The position numbers were made by a program, and so were the translations under genes. Under the pieces are notes generated by a model, which did not search any database, was not told the origin of the DNA, and saw only the letters and a list, made by a program, of their open reading frames with translations. A stretch of 64,000 nucleotides of DNA from Xanthomonas floridensis (GTDB lineage: Bacteria; Pseudomonadota; Gammaproteobacteria; Xanthomonadales; Xanthomonadaceae), in contig NZ_LXNG01000015.1 in assembly GCF_001642575.1 (NCBI RefSeq), positions 53,782 through 117,781 on the forward strand, read 5' to 3'. This document shows positions 37,899 to 48,522 of this stretch, piece after piece; the stretch's first letter is position 1, and each line of letters begins with the position of its first letter.

Positions 37899-39196
37899 CT
37901 CGATGCTCCCGCAGGCAACGCCATCCGGGTGTTCTCATCAACTGGATCGTGCTTGACCGCGACCTCCGGGCTCGTTGCTGCAGACCATGTCGGACGCATG
38001 TGCCAGAGGCAGCCGCAGACGAACCACCACAGCGCCGAGGTCTTGATCGAAAAGTAACCGTTGGAGACCAGCAGGCTCAGCGCGAAGGCGAAGATGGCCA
38101 GATTCTTGAACAACTGGCCTTCCTTGCTTGGCATCAGCAGCAGGAACGAGTACGACAACAGGAACGCCAGCACGCCGACGATCGACTGCGATGCAATGAA
38201 GTACGAGATGCCGCTATCGAAGTAGCGGTAGGCCTGGGCGAAATCCAGCCCCATCCAGGACTCGAACGAGAGATTGTTCATCGAATACACGGTGAAGAAC
38301 ACCCGGCCCATCGTGGTGTCCTGGTAGGCGGTGATCCCGGTGACCCACACCAGCAACCATGCGCTCATGATCACCAGCAAGAACACCAGAAACGCCAGGC
38401 GCTGATCCAGGCGTTTCAACAACGGCGTCAGCAGCACCATCAACACGCAGGTGCCCGCCGCCAGTCGTCCGTCCGAGGCCACGATCATGAAACCGATCAA
38501 TCCCACCGACAGGATCAATGCAGCCGGACGCATCCAGCGCCAGAACACCAGCAGGATGGCGGTGAAGAAACAGATGTAGTTGCCCATCGTCACCGGCTCG
38601 ATGAACCACGACGAGGCACGCGGCAGATTGGACCCAGGCAGGAAGTTACGCTCGCCCGGACGCGTGGCGCTGACGAACAGATTACTGTCTTCGTTCCAGA
38701 ACCCTTCGGCGCTCATACCGCGCGCATTGACGAAGAAGCTCTTCGGGTTGACCAGGTCGCCGTACGCGGTCGGCATCGCCAACTCGAACGCCGCTACCAA
38801 CGACACGATGATGGTCATGCGGATGAACAACTTGGGCACCGAGCCGGTGTACGCCGAGCCCAGCACCACGAACGCGAACACCACCAAGGCGTCGCGGAAG
38901 AACTTCGGGTCGATCTGCCAGTTCACCAGGAACCGCACAAACATCAGCAGCACGATCAACCCCAGCCCGCTGATGATCAGGGCAAGGCGCTTACGGCTCA
39001 ACGAACCCAGGCCCAGCAGGAAGCAGGCCGCGTAGACCATGAACTCGACCGCATAGGTGATCACCGGCCGGACGGTGAACACGTTCGCATTGATCAGGGC
39101 CAACACCAGGTTGTAGCCCACCCCGACCAGCAACGTCAGCTCGATGAGCAGGTTGTGCCAGCGAACCCGGGTCTCTTCGCTCATTCGGATCAGCAT
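37895..39196 (-). CDS. gumE: GumE, xanthan polymerase (Wzy type)
   Basis: A 433-residue protein with about 12 predicted membrane helices and a large periplasmic loop (about residues 130-190, AMPTAYGDLVNPKSFFVNARG...GSNLPRAS). It polymerises pentasaccharide units in the periplasm. As usual for Wzy proteins, little primary sequence signature is seen; identity rests on topology, length and gene position between gumD and gumF. ATG at 39196 lies 82 bases after the gumD stop. Confidence 0.92.
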   Translation of the reverse strand: MLIRMSEETRVRWHNLLIELTLLVGVGYNLVLALINANVFTVRPVITYAVEFMVYAACFLLGLGSLSRKRLALIISGLGLIVLLMFVRFLVNWQIDPKFFRDALVVFAFVVLGSAYTGSVPKLFIRMTIIVSLVAAFELAMPTAYGDLVNPKSFFVNARGMSAEGFWNEDSNLFVSATRPGERNFLPGSNLPRASSWFIEPVTMGNYICFFTAILLVFWRWMRPAALILSVGLIGFMIVASDGRLAAGTCVLMVLLTPLLKRLDQRLAFLVFLLVIMSAWLLVWVTGITAYQDTTMGRVFFTVYSMNNLSFESWMGLDFAQAYRYFDSGISYFIASQSIVGVLAFLLSYSFLLLMPSKEGQLFKNLAIFAFALSLLVSNGYFSIKTSALWWFVCGCLWHMRPTWSAATSPEVAVKHDPVDENTRMALPAGASR

Positions 39197-39278
39197 GCAG
39201 ACGCCTGCCTGAAAGGGGCGGCTGCAATGCAGCCGCCCGCGGCGCCGGACGCGCCAGGTCGCACGCTTGCCGCCATCA

Positions 39279-40733
39279 TCAGTACGCGGTCTTCTGTCCG
39301 AGCACGCGCACCGCAGTCAGCACGATGATGCGGATATCCAGCCACAGCGACCAGCGACGGATGTAGTCGAGGTCGTACTGGATGCGCTTTTTCATCGTCC
39401 GCAGCTCCGGGGTCTCGCCGCGGAAACCGTTCACCTGCGCCCAACCGGTGATACCCGGCTTTACGTAGTGGCGCTGCATGTAATGGTTGATCAGCTTTTC
39501 GTAGTGCGTGTTGTGCTGCGCCGCGTGCGGACGCGGGCCTACGATCGACATGCTGCCACCCAGCACATTGAAGATCTGCGGCAGCTCATCCAGGCTGCTG
39601 CGACGCAGGAACGCGCCGAAGCGGGTGATACGCGTATCGTTCTTGGTCGCCTGCTGGATGGTGGTGCCATGATCGTCATGCACGCGCATCGAACGGAACT
39701 TGAACATGTAGAACTCGCGGCCGCCCAGGCCATGACGGCGCTGGCGGAAGAACACCGGGCCCGGCGAGCTCAGCTTGACACCGACTGCAATCGCCGCCAT
39801 CAGCGGCCACAGGCCCATCAGTGCAATCACGGCCAGGATCTTGTCCTGCAACGCCTTGGCCACCACGAAGTAATTGTCGCGGTCCACGCCACCCTGGCGC
39901 AGGTTGATCACCGGAGTGTTGCCGATCTGCTCACCAGACTGGTTCAGCAAACCGAAGTCGAACAGGTCGGGCACCAGCTTCACATTGATCGGATAGCGAT
40001 CCAGGCGCTGCAACAGCTGCTTGATATGGTCGCGCTCGCCCAGCGGCAGCGAGATCCACACCTGCTCGACCTGGTTTTCCTTCAGGTAGTCGATCAGCGC
40101 ATCCGGCTCGCCCAGGCACGGCAGCGACTGGCGCTGCTCGGTCACCGCAATGTCGTAAGGCGTGCGGAAGTAACCGACCAGGTTCATCCCCACCCACGAG
40201 TTGCGGCTCAGGTAGTGATTGATCTTCATCACCGGGTGACGCAGACCGACCACCACCACGCGCTGCACGTCCACGCCCTGGGCGCGCAGGTGGTTCAGGA
40301 AACCGCGCAGCAAGGTGCGGGCCGCCACCAGCGATGCCAGGCCGCCGACAAACCACAGACCAATCCAGCCGCGCGAGACCTGCTCGCCCACCTGCACGAT
40401 CAGCGCATGCACCGCGAACAAGGCGAACACGCCGCCGAAGGCACCACCGAGCACCATCAGTTCGCTCAGCAGTCCGCGACCACGCCAGCTGCGGTACAGC
40501 GGAAACAGCGCGAAGCAGATGACCGAATACAACAGCGTGGTGGCGATGGCGACCCGGTATGGCGCCGCCGGCACCCAGGAGCCGAACACGATGCGATAGG
40601 CGACCAGGCCGGAAACGACCACCATGGTCAGGTCGAAAACGCGCAGTACCAGGTCGGCTGCAGCCGAATACTTGGACAACAATCGCGGCGAGGATGTGGT
40701 GTAAGTCGCGCTACTCAAGTCTGCCAAAAGCAT
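39279..40733 (-). CDS. gumD: GumD, undecaprenyl-phosphate glucose-1-phosphate transferase
   Basis: A 484-residue polyprenyl-phosphate hexose-1-phosphate transferase, the priming enzyme of xanthan synthesis. Four N-terminal membrane helices are followed by a nucleotide-binding-like middle domain ([10 protein letters not shown]). Next come a reentrant helix and the cytosolic catalytic domain with [53 protein letters not shown] and the C-terminal [18 protein letters not shown] at 40733 ([13 protein letters not shown]) matches the known protein length; an upstream frame extension is not supported. The 243-base A/T-richer spacer before it may hold an internal promoter. Confidence 0.96.
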   Translation of the reverse strand: MLLADLSSATYTTSSPRLLSKYSAAADLVLRVFDLTMVVVSGLVAYRIVFGSWVPAAPYRVAIATTLLYSVICFALFPLYRSWRGRGLLSELMVLGGAFGGVFALFAVHALIVQVGEQVSRGWIGLWFVGGLASLVAARTLLRGFLNHLRAQGVDVQRVVVVGLRHPVMKINHYLSRNSWVGMNLVGYFRTPYDIAVTEQRQSLPCLGEPDALIDYLKENQVEQVWISLPLGERDHIKQLLQRLDRYPINVKLVPDLFDFGLLNQSGEQIGNTPVINLRQGGVDRDNYFVVAKALQDKILAVIALMGLWPLMAAIAVGVKLSSPGPVFFRQRRHGLGGREFYMFKFRSMRVHDDHGTTIQQATKNDTRITRFGAFLRRSSLDELPQIFNVLGGSMSIVGPRPHAAQHNTHYEKLINHYMQRHYVKPGITGWAQVNGFRGETPELRTMKKRIQYDLDYIRRWSLWLDIRIIVLTAVRVLGQKTAY

Positions 40734-40976
40734 GGGGATGTCCTCCAAACTCGATACGGCGCATGCGGGGGAACATACGAATCGCACGCGAGCTTTCAAT
40801 CATCTCCGTCGAACGATCACCGCGGTAATACCTACCGACCCCAGATCGCTCGACAGCCCTTTGTTTCAACAGAGACAAACTTTCAAACGAAGGAGCCCGA
40901 AACATACGGGATCCAACCTTTTCCACGCTGAATCAGTTGTCACTTTAATTAACCACCGTTTTGCAACACCACGATG

Positions 40977-42401
40977 TCAGTTCAATCGTGTTTCCGGCCC
41001 GTTGCCCCGCAGGAAGTAGCGCACAAGCGCCACAGCCAGACCAAGGAATACGCCAAAGATGAAGCCCAAAGCGAGGTTCAATTTGAGTTTCGGCGAAGTC
41101 TTCGACGTAGGCACATCTGCAGTGTCGACGATGGTCACGTTGTTGGCGCCGACGTTGCTCGCAACACCGATCTCCTTGTAACGCTGCAGCAGCGCATCGT
41201 AGAGCTGGCGGTTGGTATCGACGTCGCGCTTGAGCATGTTGTAGCGGATGCTGCGGCTCTGCAGATCGAGTTCGTTGTTGCGCAGGCCGGCAATGCGTTC
41301 GTTGAGCAATTGTTCCTGATGCACGGACGCGTCGTAAGTCGCCTTGAGCGACTGGCGCACGTTGACGATCTCGCCATTGATCTGCCGGCGCGACTCTTCG
41401 ATCTGCGCTTTCAGACGCTGCATTTCCGGGTAATCCGGCTTGAAGGTCGACAGCTTCTGCTGGTACTCGCTGGTCAGGCGTACCTGCTCGCCGCGCAGCG
41501 TCTGGATCAACGGGCTGCTCAGCACCTGCGGCAGCGACATCGCGTCGCCGGTCGCGGCCTGACGCCAGGCGGCCTCGGCCTTGATGCGCGCATCCTGCGC
41601 AGAGGCCAGCATTGCGTTGAGGTCGGTCAGGTTCTGCGCCGGCAATGAAGGCTTGTCGTCGCCCACCGACACGATCTGCTCATCGGTCGAATACGCCACC
41701 AGCGTCTTCTCCGAATCCTCGACCTTGGAACGCAGCTGCTCCAGACGCTCGGCGAGGAACTTGGTCGCAAACGAGGATGCCTTCATGCGGCGCTCCTGCG
41801 TGCTGACGATGAACACCTTCGGATACGTGTTGGCGATCTTTGCCGCCAGCACCGGGTCCGGCGAATCGTAATTGACGTAGACCAGGCGCGAATTCAGGAT
41901 CGGCTCGACGACCAGGCCCGCAAGCAAGGTATCGGTCAGGCTGCGCTCGATGATCGCCTGACGCGAGTCGACCGACTTGCCGGCTTCCGGATTCTTGGCC
42001 GCCGCCTTTTCCAGCGCCTCTTCCACCTGCTGCTTGAACGCCGGCTCCTGGTCGAGCTTGGCTTCGCGAATCACTGCACGTGCCAGCGAACGGCTCTGCA
42101 GCAGCTGATACTGGGTCTGGTAGAAGTCGCGATCCTGCGGCGACTCCACCGGCATCAGGTTGTCGACATTCACCACGTTGAGCGAGTCGCGCTCGATCTG
42201 CAGCGTACTGGTGGCGCGATACTTTTCCGGCATCAGGAACGTGATCACCAGCGCCAGCAGCGTCGCGCCGATGGTGATCAGGATGATCAGCCAGCGCTGC
42301 GACACCAGCGCGCGCCAGTAGTCGAGCAAGCTCACGTCTGCCAGCTCAAGATGCCCATGGCGCTGCGACGGCGAGGAACGATTGTCGGAATTCATACTCA
42401 T
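40977..42401 (-). CDS. gumC: GumC, polysaccharide co-polymerase (Wzz/PCP)
   Basis: A 474-residue inner-membrane protein with one helix near each end (LIILITIGATLLALVITFLMP and LALGFIFGVFLGLAVALVRYFL) and a large periplasmic coiled-coil domain between. It controls chain length and bridges to GumB. There is no C-terminal kinase domain. The start at 42401 overlaps the gumB stop as ATGA; a longer form from 42416 would give 479 residues, the length I remember for the published protein, so the start is not settled. Confidence 0.93.
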   Translation of the reverse strand: MSMNSDNRSSPSQRHGHLELADVSLLDYWRALVSQRWLIILITIGATLLALVITFLMPEKYRATSTLQIERDSLNVVNVDNLMPVESPQDRDFYQTQYQLLQSRSLARAVIREAKLDQEPAFKQQVEEALEKAAAKNPEAGKSVDSRQAIIERSLTDTLLAGLVVEPILNSRLVYVNYDSPDPVLAAKIANTYPKVFIVSTQERRMKASSFATKFLAERLEQLRSKVEDSEKTLVAYSTDEQIVSVGDDKPSLPAQNLTDLNAMLASAQDARIKAEAAWRQAATGDAMSLPQVLSSPLIQTLRGEQVRLTSEYQQKLSTFKPDYPEMQRLKAQIEESRRQINGEIVNVRQSLKATYDASVHQEQLLNERIAGLRNNELDLQSRSIRYNMLKRDVDTNRQLYDALLQRYKEIGVASNVGANNVTIVDTADVPTSKTSPKLKLNLALGFIFGVFLGLAVALVRYFLRGNGPETRLN

Positions 42402-43096
42402 CGGTAAGCGCGCCACACCATCACCAAGGGGGTCAGTTCCAGCATGGTGCGCAGCCAGACGCGCGCATCCGAGCGATACACCACAACGATGTCGCCACCG
42501 TAGATCTCAGGGTCCGGATTGGCGCCCTTCTCGATCTCGGTGAGGTCGAAACGCGCGATCATCTTCTGCCCGTTGACCATGCGAAACACGATCACGTTGC
42601 CGCGGCTTGCGACGGTGCTGACGCCCTTGGCCTGCGCGACAGCCTGTTGCAGGGTCAGGTTGGCGCCAATGACGGGGTAGATGCCGGGTTCGGTCACGGC
42701 ACCGGTCACGGTGACGCGGCGGCCATTGGATTCCTGCACGAACACCGACACCTGCGGATTTTGCAGATACCCGTTGCGGTAGCGGTCGGCAACCATCTTC
42801 TCCAGCTCGCCGACACCCATGCCGGCGGCATTGACGTCGCCGATCAGCGGCAGCGAGATGTGACCGTTCTGATCGATACGCACCTGCCGTTCCAGATCAT
42901 CGATCTGGAAGACCTTGACCAGCAACAGGTCGCCTGGGGAGAGTCGATACTCGGGCTGCACTGCGGACATTGCGAGCGGATCGGGAAGCGGCAACGACGT
43001 CGCCATGTCCTTCCCGGTGCTGCAGGCACCCAGTGTCATCGAGCAGATCAACGCCAGGCTGAGGCCTTGGCAAAATCGTCCGATCAGTTTCTTCAT
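42398..43096 (-). CDS. gumB: GumB, outer-membrane polysaccharide export lipoprotein
   Basis: A 232-residue Wza/OPX-type lipoprotein, first gene of the gum operon. A signal peptide ends in the lipobox LGAC, with mature Cys near residue 25. The poly-export domain follows (YRLSPGDLLLVKVFQIDDLERQVRIDQNGHISLPLIGDV), then one SLBB domain (GRRVTVTGAVTEPGIYPV). It forms the outer-membrane channel with GumC. ATG at 43096 (MKKLIGRFCQ) gives the typical lipoprotein start. Confidence 0.95.
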   Translation of the reverse strand: MKKLIGRFCQGLSLALICSMTLGACSTGKDMATSLPLPDPLAMSAVQPEYRLSPGDLLLVKVFQIDDLERQVRIDQNGHISLPLIGDVNAAGMGVGELEKMVADRYRNGYLQNPQVSVFVQESNGRRVTVTGAVTEPGIYPVIGANLTLQQAVAQAKGVSTVASRGNVIVFRMVNGQKMIARFDLTEIEKGANPDPEIYGGDIVVVYRSDARVWLRTMLELTPLVMVWRAYR

Positions 43097-43234
43097 GCGT
43101 GTGGCTGGCTGCCTCGGTTGGGTGGGACAGGAGCTCGCGCAGCATTCAACCGGCCAAACACGCCAGCACGAACGTACGACAGAGGGTTCATCCCGGAACA
43201 CCGGGATCACGACGGGTATGACGTGTTGCACTGC

Positions 43235-43262
43235 ACTATGGCACAGAAAGATCGCGCCGCAA
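43235..43262 (-). promoter_or_regulatory. Candidate gum operon promoter
   Basis: On the minus strand, TTGCGG (43262-43257) and CATAGT (43240-43235) are separated by 16 bases, about 130 bases before the gumB start. It is the best sigma-70-like pair found by eye in the 470-base region between tRNA-Pro and gumB. Experimental start sites of this promoter are published but were not used here. The region has no other gene. Confidence 0.3.
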
Positions 43263-43499
43263 GACGCTGCACGCCATTTTTTTGACGGCGTTGGCCTATT
43301 GATTCAAGTTCGTCGATACCGCGTTAACAAACCGTGATCCACGTTCTAATCCGCTCCTAATGTTTTGGAACGTTTCCGCACACTTAGCACCACTTCGTGA
43401 CCCAGGTCCATAGCGAACCGGACCGCAAAAACCGGGCACTAGCGTTCCGTTCATGCTGCACTGCGATATGCCGATCTGCATATCCACCACGTCGGGCGA

Positions 43500-43560
43500 A
43501 GACATAAAAATGCAATGTTGCGACGCAACAAAAAAGCCCATGTCATGACGACATGGGCTT
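43500..43560 (-). terminator. Two consecutive terminators between tRNA-Pro and the gum operon
   Basis: First hairpin: an 11-bp stem pairing 43534-43544 with 43550-43560 (core GCCCATGTC), followed by six T on the minus strand. Second: the perfect palindrome TGTTGCG-A-CGCAACA (43516-43530) followed by ATTGCATTTTT. Together they should isolate gum transcription from the tRNA and translation genes upstream. Confidence 0.85.
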
Positions 43561-43566
43561 GTTGTT

Positions 43567-43643
43567 TGGTCGGGGTAGCCGGATTCGAACCGACGACCAC
43601 TAGTCCCCCAGACTAGTGCGCTACCAGGCTGCGCTATACCCCG
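43567..43643 (-). tRNA. tRNA-Pro (GGG)
   Basis: A 77-base cloverleaf with acceptor stem CGGGGTA/TACCCCG, anticodon arm ACTAGTC-TGGGGGA-CTAGT giving anticodon GGG, T arm with GGTTCGAATCC and encoded CCA end. It sits at the boundary between the gum cluster and the conserved translation genes; its 3' end faces gum. Confidence 0.97.
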
Positions 43644-43704
43644 AAGATGTTGCGTCCCGCCGCGAGGGCGGCCTGCGATTATAGCGGCTTTGTGAAACGT
43701 TTTC

Positions 43705-44061
43705 CTAGCGGCGCAGCAGTTGCAGCACTTCTTCCAGCTCCATCCGCACCTGCTTGATGATCTGGTTGCTCAATGCCGACTCGCTCTTGGCGCCATCGCC
43801 CTCCAGGCGCAGGCGCGCGCCGCCGATGGTATAGCCCTGCTCGTAGAGCAGGCCGCGGATCTGCCGCACCATCAATACGTCGTGGCGCTGGTAGTAGCGT
43901 CGATTGCCGCGCCGCTTGACCGGCTCCAGGCTCGGAAACTCCGTTTCCCAGTAGCGCAGCACGTGCGGCTTGACGTCACATAGCTCGCTCACTTCACCGA
44001 TGGTGAAGTAGCGCTTGGCCGGAATCGGCGGTAGTTCGCGATTACTGCCCGGATCCAGCAT
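43705..44061 (-). CDS. MerR-family regulator downstream of ihfA
   Basis: A 118-residue protein with a MerR-type winged helix: [70 protein letters not shown]. It has no effector-binding domain after the short helix, and no metal-binding cysteines. This small MerR protein next to ihfA is conserved in many gammaproteobacteria, role unknown. Its start overlaps the end of ihfA by 20 bases, so it is co-transcribed. Confidence 0.9.
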   Translation of the reverse strand: MLDPGSNRELPPIPAKRYFTIGEVSELCDVKPHVLRYWETEFPSLEPVKRRGNRRYYQRHDVLMVRQIRGLLYEQGYTIGGARLRLEGDGAKSESALSNQIIKQVRMELEEVLQLLRR

Positions 44062-44341
44062 AAGCCTCCACCCGCTCCTTGAGCTTCTGGCCCGGGCGGA
44101 AGGTCACCACCGTGCGGGCCGAGATCGGAATTTCCTCACCGGTCTTGGGATTGCGACCGGGCCGTTGGTTCTTGCGCCGCAGATCGAAGTTGCCGAAACC
44201 GGACAGCTTCACCTGACGGCCCTGCTCCAGCGCATCGCGCAGCACGTCGAAGAACGCATCGACAAATTCCTTTGCCTCACGCTTGTTCAGACCGACCTCG
44301 TCGAACAGACGCTCGGCCATCTCCGCTTTCGTCAATGCCAT
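44042..44341 (-). CDS. ihfA: Integration host factor subunit alpha
   Basis: A 99-residue DNA-bending protein of the HU/IHF family. N-terminal [18 protein letters not shown], the core [45 protein letters not shown] with the Pro that intercalates at the DNA kink (RPGRNP). It pairs with IhfB encoded elsewhere. It follows pheT after 21 bases, the standard gammaproteobacterial order. Confidence 0.97.
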   Translation of the reverse strand: MALTKAEMAERLFDEVGLNKREAKEFVDAFFDVLRDALEQGRQVKLSGFGNFDLRRKNQRPGRNPKTGEEIPISARTVVTFRPGQKLKERVEAYAGSGQ

Positions 44342-44362
44342 GCCAATCCCCTGGTTACCGCC

Positions 44363-46741
44363 TCAACTCCGGATCCGGGCGCGGTGTTCGCGCTCGACCA
44401 CCGCCACCACATCGGTCACGACCGCATCCACGTCCCGGTCGGTGAGAGTGCGCGAGTTATCCTGCAAAATCAAGCCCATAGCCAGACTCTTGAAACCTGG
44501 ATCGACCCCCTGCCCGACATAGCGGTCGAACAACTGGACCTCGCGCAGCAACGGACCGACCGCCGTCTGCACGCTGGCCGACAGCGATGCCCAACTCACC
44601 TCCTCCGGCACCAGGAAGGCCAGGTCGCGGCGCACCGAGGGGAACCGCGACAGCTCGCCGGCACGCGGCAAGGCGCGCTGCACCAGCGGTGCGAGCTCCA
44701 GCTCGAACGCAACCACGTCCACGTCGATGTCCATCGCCCTGGCCAGGCGCGGATGCACCTGACCGATCCAGCCGATGCATACCCCGTCGCGATGGATGTC
44801 AGCCGAGCGGCCCGGGTGCCCGAAGGGCTGCGCCGACGGTCGGAACTCCAGCTGCGCGCCACTGGCGGCAGCCAATGCCATCAGGTCGCCCTTGAGATCG
44901 TGGAAGTCCACCTTGCGCGCGGCCTCACCCCACTGCAGCGCCAGCGCATCGCCGCACACTGCAGCAGCAACGTGCTGGGCTTCGCGCGGTGCCACGCCCG
45001 CATCGGCGGCAGCGGCAAACACCTTGCCCAGCTCGAACAGGCGCACGCGCCCGGCCTGGCGCGCCGCGTTGCGGCCCAGGGTCGCCACCAGGCCCGGCAG
45101 CAGGCGCGGACGCATGATGGCCAGCTCCGCACTGAGCGGGTTGGCCAGCGGCACCAATCCTTCGCTGAACTGCCATTGCTGCAGCAGCTCGGCATCGACG
45201 AAGGCGTAATTGATGGTTTCCTGCAGCTCGCGCGCCACCAGCTGACGGCGCACGCTGAGCTCGTCCAGCTGGGTCTCGCTCGGCATCGCGATCCGGCTGG
45301 CGCCGCCGGGCAGCGTGGTCGGCACCCGGTCGTAACCATGGATGCGCGCCAGCTCTTCGATCAGATCTTCCTCGATGGCGACATCGAAGCGGCGGCTCGG
45401 CGCCATCACCTGCCAGCCCTCGGCCACGGCCTCAAGCTGCATGCCGAGCGCGCTCAGGATGCGCACCACCTCCGCATCGTCGATCTGGATACCGAGCACG
45501 CGTGCGATCCGCGCGCGACGCAACACGATCGGTGCGGCCTGCGGCAGATGCTGCGGCAACTGGGCATGCACCACCGGGCCCGGCGTACCGCCGGCCAGAT
45601 CCAGCACCAGGCGCGTGGCCACTTCGATGGCCTGCGGCGCCAGCGCCGGGTCCACGCCACGCTCGAAGCGATGGCCGGCATCGGTGTGCAGGCCGAGCTT
45701 GCGACCACGGCCCATGATCGCGGCCGGATCGAAATACGCCGATTCCAGGAACACGTTGCGGGTGGTCTCGGTGACCCGCGTGTCCAGCCCGCCCATCAGC
45801 CCGGCCAGCGCCACCGGGCGGCCAGCATCGGTGATGGTCAGGAAGCTGTCGTCCAACGTCACCTGCCGCCCGTCCAGCAGCGCCAGCTGCTCGCCGGCGC
45901 GCGAACGGCGCACGCCGATCGGCCCCTGCAAGGTGTCCAGGTCGAAGGCGTGCATCGGCTGGCCAAGTTCCAGCATCACGTACTGGGTGATGTCCACCAG
46001 CAACGACACCGGGCGCACGCCACTGCGACGCAGGCGCTCGGCCAGCCAGACCGGCGTGGTCGCAGCCGGATCGATGCCTTCGATCACGCGGCCGCAGTAG
46101 CGCGGGGCCTCCCTGCCGGCGTCCAGTTCCACCGCCAGCGTCCGCGTGGACACCGGCGCAACGGCAGCCGCGTCGAAGGCAACCACTTCGCTGGCGCAAG
46201 CCGCCGCTACATCGAAGGCAATGCCGCGCACGCTGAAGCAATCGGCGCGATTGGGGGTGAGCTTGATCTCGATGCTGGCGTCGGGCAGGCCGAGATACTC
46301 GGCCAGCGCCTGACCTACCGGCGCATCGTCCGGCAGTTCGAACAGGCCAGAGGCATCGCTGTCCAGGCCCAGCTCCCTGGCCGAGCACAACATGCCGTTG
46401 GAGGGCACGCCACGCAGCTTGGCCGCCTTGATGGTCAGCTCGCCGATCTGCGCACCGACCAGCGCCAACGGCGCCACCAGGCCTGCACGCGCATTGGGTG
46501 CGCCGCACACGATCTGCAGCAACTCGCCCTGCCCGGCATCCACGCTGCAGACCTGCAGGCGGTCAGCCTCCGGATGCCGCACCGCTTCGACGATCCGCGC
46601 CACCACCACCTGGCCCAGCGACTCGCCCAACGGCGTCACCTCTTCCACCTCCAGGCCGATCGCCGTCAGCGTCGCAGCCAACTCCTCGCGGCTGGCCTGG
46701 ATCGGAACGTGGCTACGCAGCCAATTTTCTGAGAATTTCAT
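44363..46741 (-). CDS. pheT: Phenylalanine-tRNA ligase beta subunit
   Basis: A 792-residue subunit of the (alpha-beta)2 enzyme. Domains in order: N-terminal tRNA-binding EMAP-like OB fold (about residues 40-150, VVVARIVEAVRHPEADRLQVCSVDAG), the B3/B4 editing domain (TPNRADCFSVRGIAFDVAA), B5, an inactive synthetase-like core, and the C-terminal anticodon-binding fold (FPSVRRDLAFLVPEEV). It recognises tRNA-Phe and hydrolyses Tyr-tRNA-Phe. It follows pheS across a 132-base spacer with an inverted repeat. Confidence 0.97.
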   Translation of the reverse strand: MKFSENWLRSHVPIQASREELAATLTAIGLEVEEVTPLGESLGQVVVARIVEAVRHPEADRLQVCSVDAGQGELLQIVCGAPNARAGLVAPLALVGAQIGELTIKAAKLRGVPSNGMLCSARELGLDSDASGLFELPDDAPVGQALAEYLGLPDASIEIKLTPNRADCFSVRGIAFDVAAACASEVVAFDAAAVAPVSTRTLAVELDAGREAPRYCGRVIEGIDPAATTPVWLAERLRRSGVRPVSLLVDITQYVMLELGQPMHAFDLDTLQGPIGVRRSRAGEQLALLDGRQVTLDDSFLTITDAGRPVALAGLMGGLDTRVTETTRNVFLESAYFDPAAIMGRGRKLGLHTDAGHRFERGVDPALAPQAIEVATRLVLDLAGGTPGPVVHAQLPQHLPQAAPIVLRRARIARVLGIQIDDAEVVRILSALGMQLEAVAEGWQVMAPSRRFDVAIEEDLIEELARIHGYDRVPTTLPGGASRIAMPSETQLDELSVRRQLVARELQETINYAFVDAELLQQWQFSEGLVPLANPLSAELAIMRPRLLPGLVATLGRNAARQAGRVRLFELGKVFAAAADAGVAPREAQHVAAAVCGDALALQWGEAARKVDFHDLKGDLMALAAASGAQLEFRPSAQPFGHPGRSADIHRDGVCIGWIGQVHPRLARAMDIDVDVVAFELELAPLVQRALPRAGELSRFPSVRRDLAFLVPEEVSWASLSASVQTAVGPLLREVQLFDRYVGQGVDPGFKSLAMGLILQDNSRTLTDRDVDAVVTDVVAVVEREHRARIRS

Positions 46742-46770
46742 AAGGGGCCGGGAATCGGGAATCAGGAATG

Positions 46771-46854
46771 GGGAATAGGCAATCGCAAAAGCGGGGCACC
46801 GGGGCTTCGAGACGGGCTCCGCAAAGCGCGTGGCTTTTGCGATTGCCTATTCCC
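46771..46854. repeat. 22-bp perfect inverted repeat between pheS and pheT
   Basis: The arm at 46771-46792 (GGGAATAGGCAATCGCAAAAGC) is the exact reverse complement of 46833-46854, with a 40-base loop. Flanks extend the pairing imperfectly through GGAATC-type heptamers (46748-46770 and 46855-46870). It would form a large hairpin inside the pheST message. Confidence 0.9.
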
Positions 46855-46873
46855 TATTCCCGATTCCCCGCCG

Positions 46874-47881
<1,008 letters not shown>

Positions 47882-47970
47882 TCAACTGCTCAGCCGAACG
47901 GTGTTTCCGGACATGCCGGAACGCATTGCCAATATTGCCAGCCATCGAATCGACCGATACCGGCTGTCTA

Positions 47971-48004
47971 AAACGCAAAAGGGGAAGGACTCGCGCCCTT
48001 CCCC
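47971..48004 (-). terminator. Terminator/attenuator between rplT and pheS
   Basis: On the minus strand GGGGAAGG (48004-47997) pairs with CCTTCCCC (47988-47981), followed by TTTTGCGTTTT. It lies about 100 bases before the pheS start, where a pheST attenuator occurs in E. coli. No Phe-rich leader peptide was found, so control may be partial read-through instead. Confidence 0.75.
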
Positions 48005-48088
48005 CGAATATCTGCTTCGCTCCGGTCAGAGATTGCACACGCATGCACAAGCTCTGACGGGAACTACCCCTTCAACAGTCCGCACATG

Positions 48089-48154
48089 GATGTGCGGGCT
48101 CTTGCGAAGGACTCGCACTAACGATGTGCGGGCTCTTGCGAGGGACTCGCACTT
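48089..48154. repeat. Tandem 34-bp repeat at the end of rplT
   Basis: A 32-base unit beginning GATGTGCGGGCTCTTGCGA (48089-48120) recurs at 48123-48154 with two mismatches. Each copy is itself a hairpin through GTGCG...CGCAC. The second copy includes part of the rplT stop codon. A third hairpin, CGCACA-TGGA-TGTGCG, abuts at 48081-48096. Confidence 0.85.
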
Positions 48155-48512
48155 ATGCCGCCAGCGCGCCCTTTGCCTTCTCGGCCAGCGCGGCAAAGCC
48201 GGCGGCGTCGTGCACGGCGATATCAGCCAGCACCTTGCGGTCCAGGGTGATGCCAGCCTTGAGCAGGCCATTCATGAAACGGCTGTAGCTCAGGCCGTTG
48301 ATGCGGGCAGCCGCATTGATGCGGGTGATCCACAGCGAACGGAAATTACGCTTCTTCTGCTTACGACCAATATAGGCGTACTGCTGTGCCTTGATGACCG
48401 CCTGCTTGGCAACGCGGAACACCTTGCGGCGAGCGTTGTAGTAACCCTTTGCCAGGGTCAGAATTTTCTTGTGGCGGCGACGCGCCTGTACGCCACGCTT
48501 TACTCGTGCCAT
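48153..48512 (-). CDS. rplT: Large ribosomal subunit protein bL20
   Basis: A 119-residue ribosomal protein, strongly basic: [39 protein letters not shown]. It binds 23S rRNA early in 50S assembly; in E. coli it also represses its own operon by binding mRNA. It follows rpmI by ten bases. Its 3' end runs into a tandem hairpin repeat. Confidence 0.98.
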
Positions 48513-48522
48513 GGGTCAGTCC

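Noticed and set aside
40734..40976. Internal promoter before gumD
   Set aside because: The spacer is A/T-richer, but no -35/-10 pair with acceptable spacing could be defended by eye.
44015..46732. Long plus-strand frame opposite pheT and ihfA
   Set aside because: Mirror frame of GC-rich genes; no motifs, and the minus-strand genes are unambiguous.
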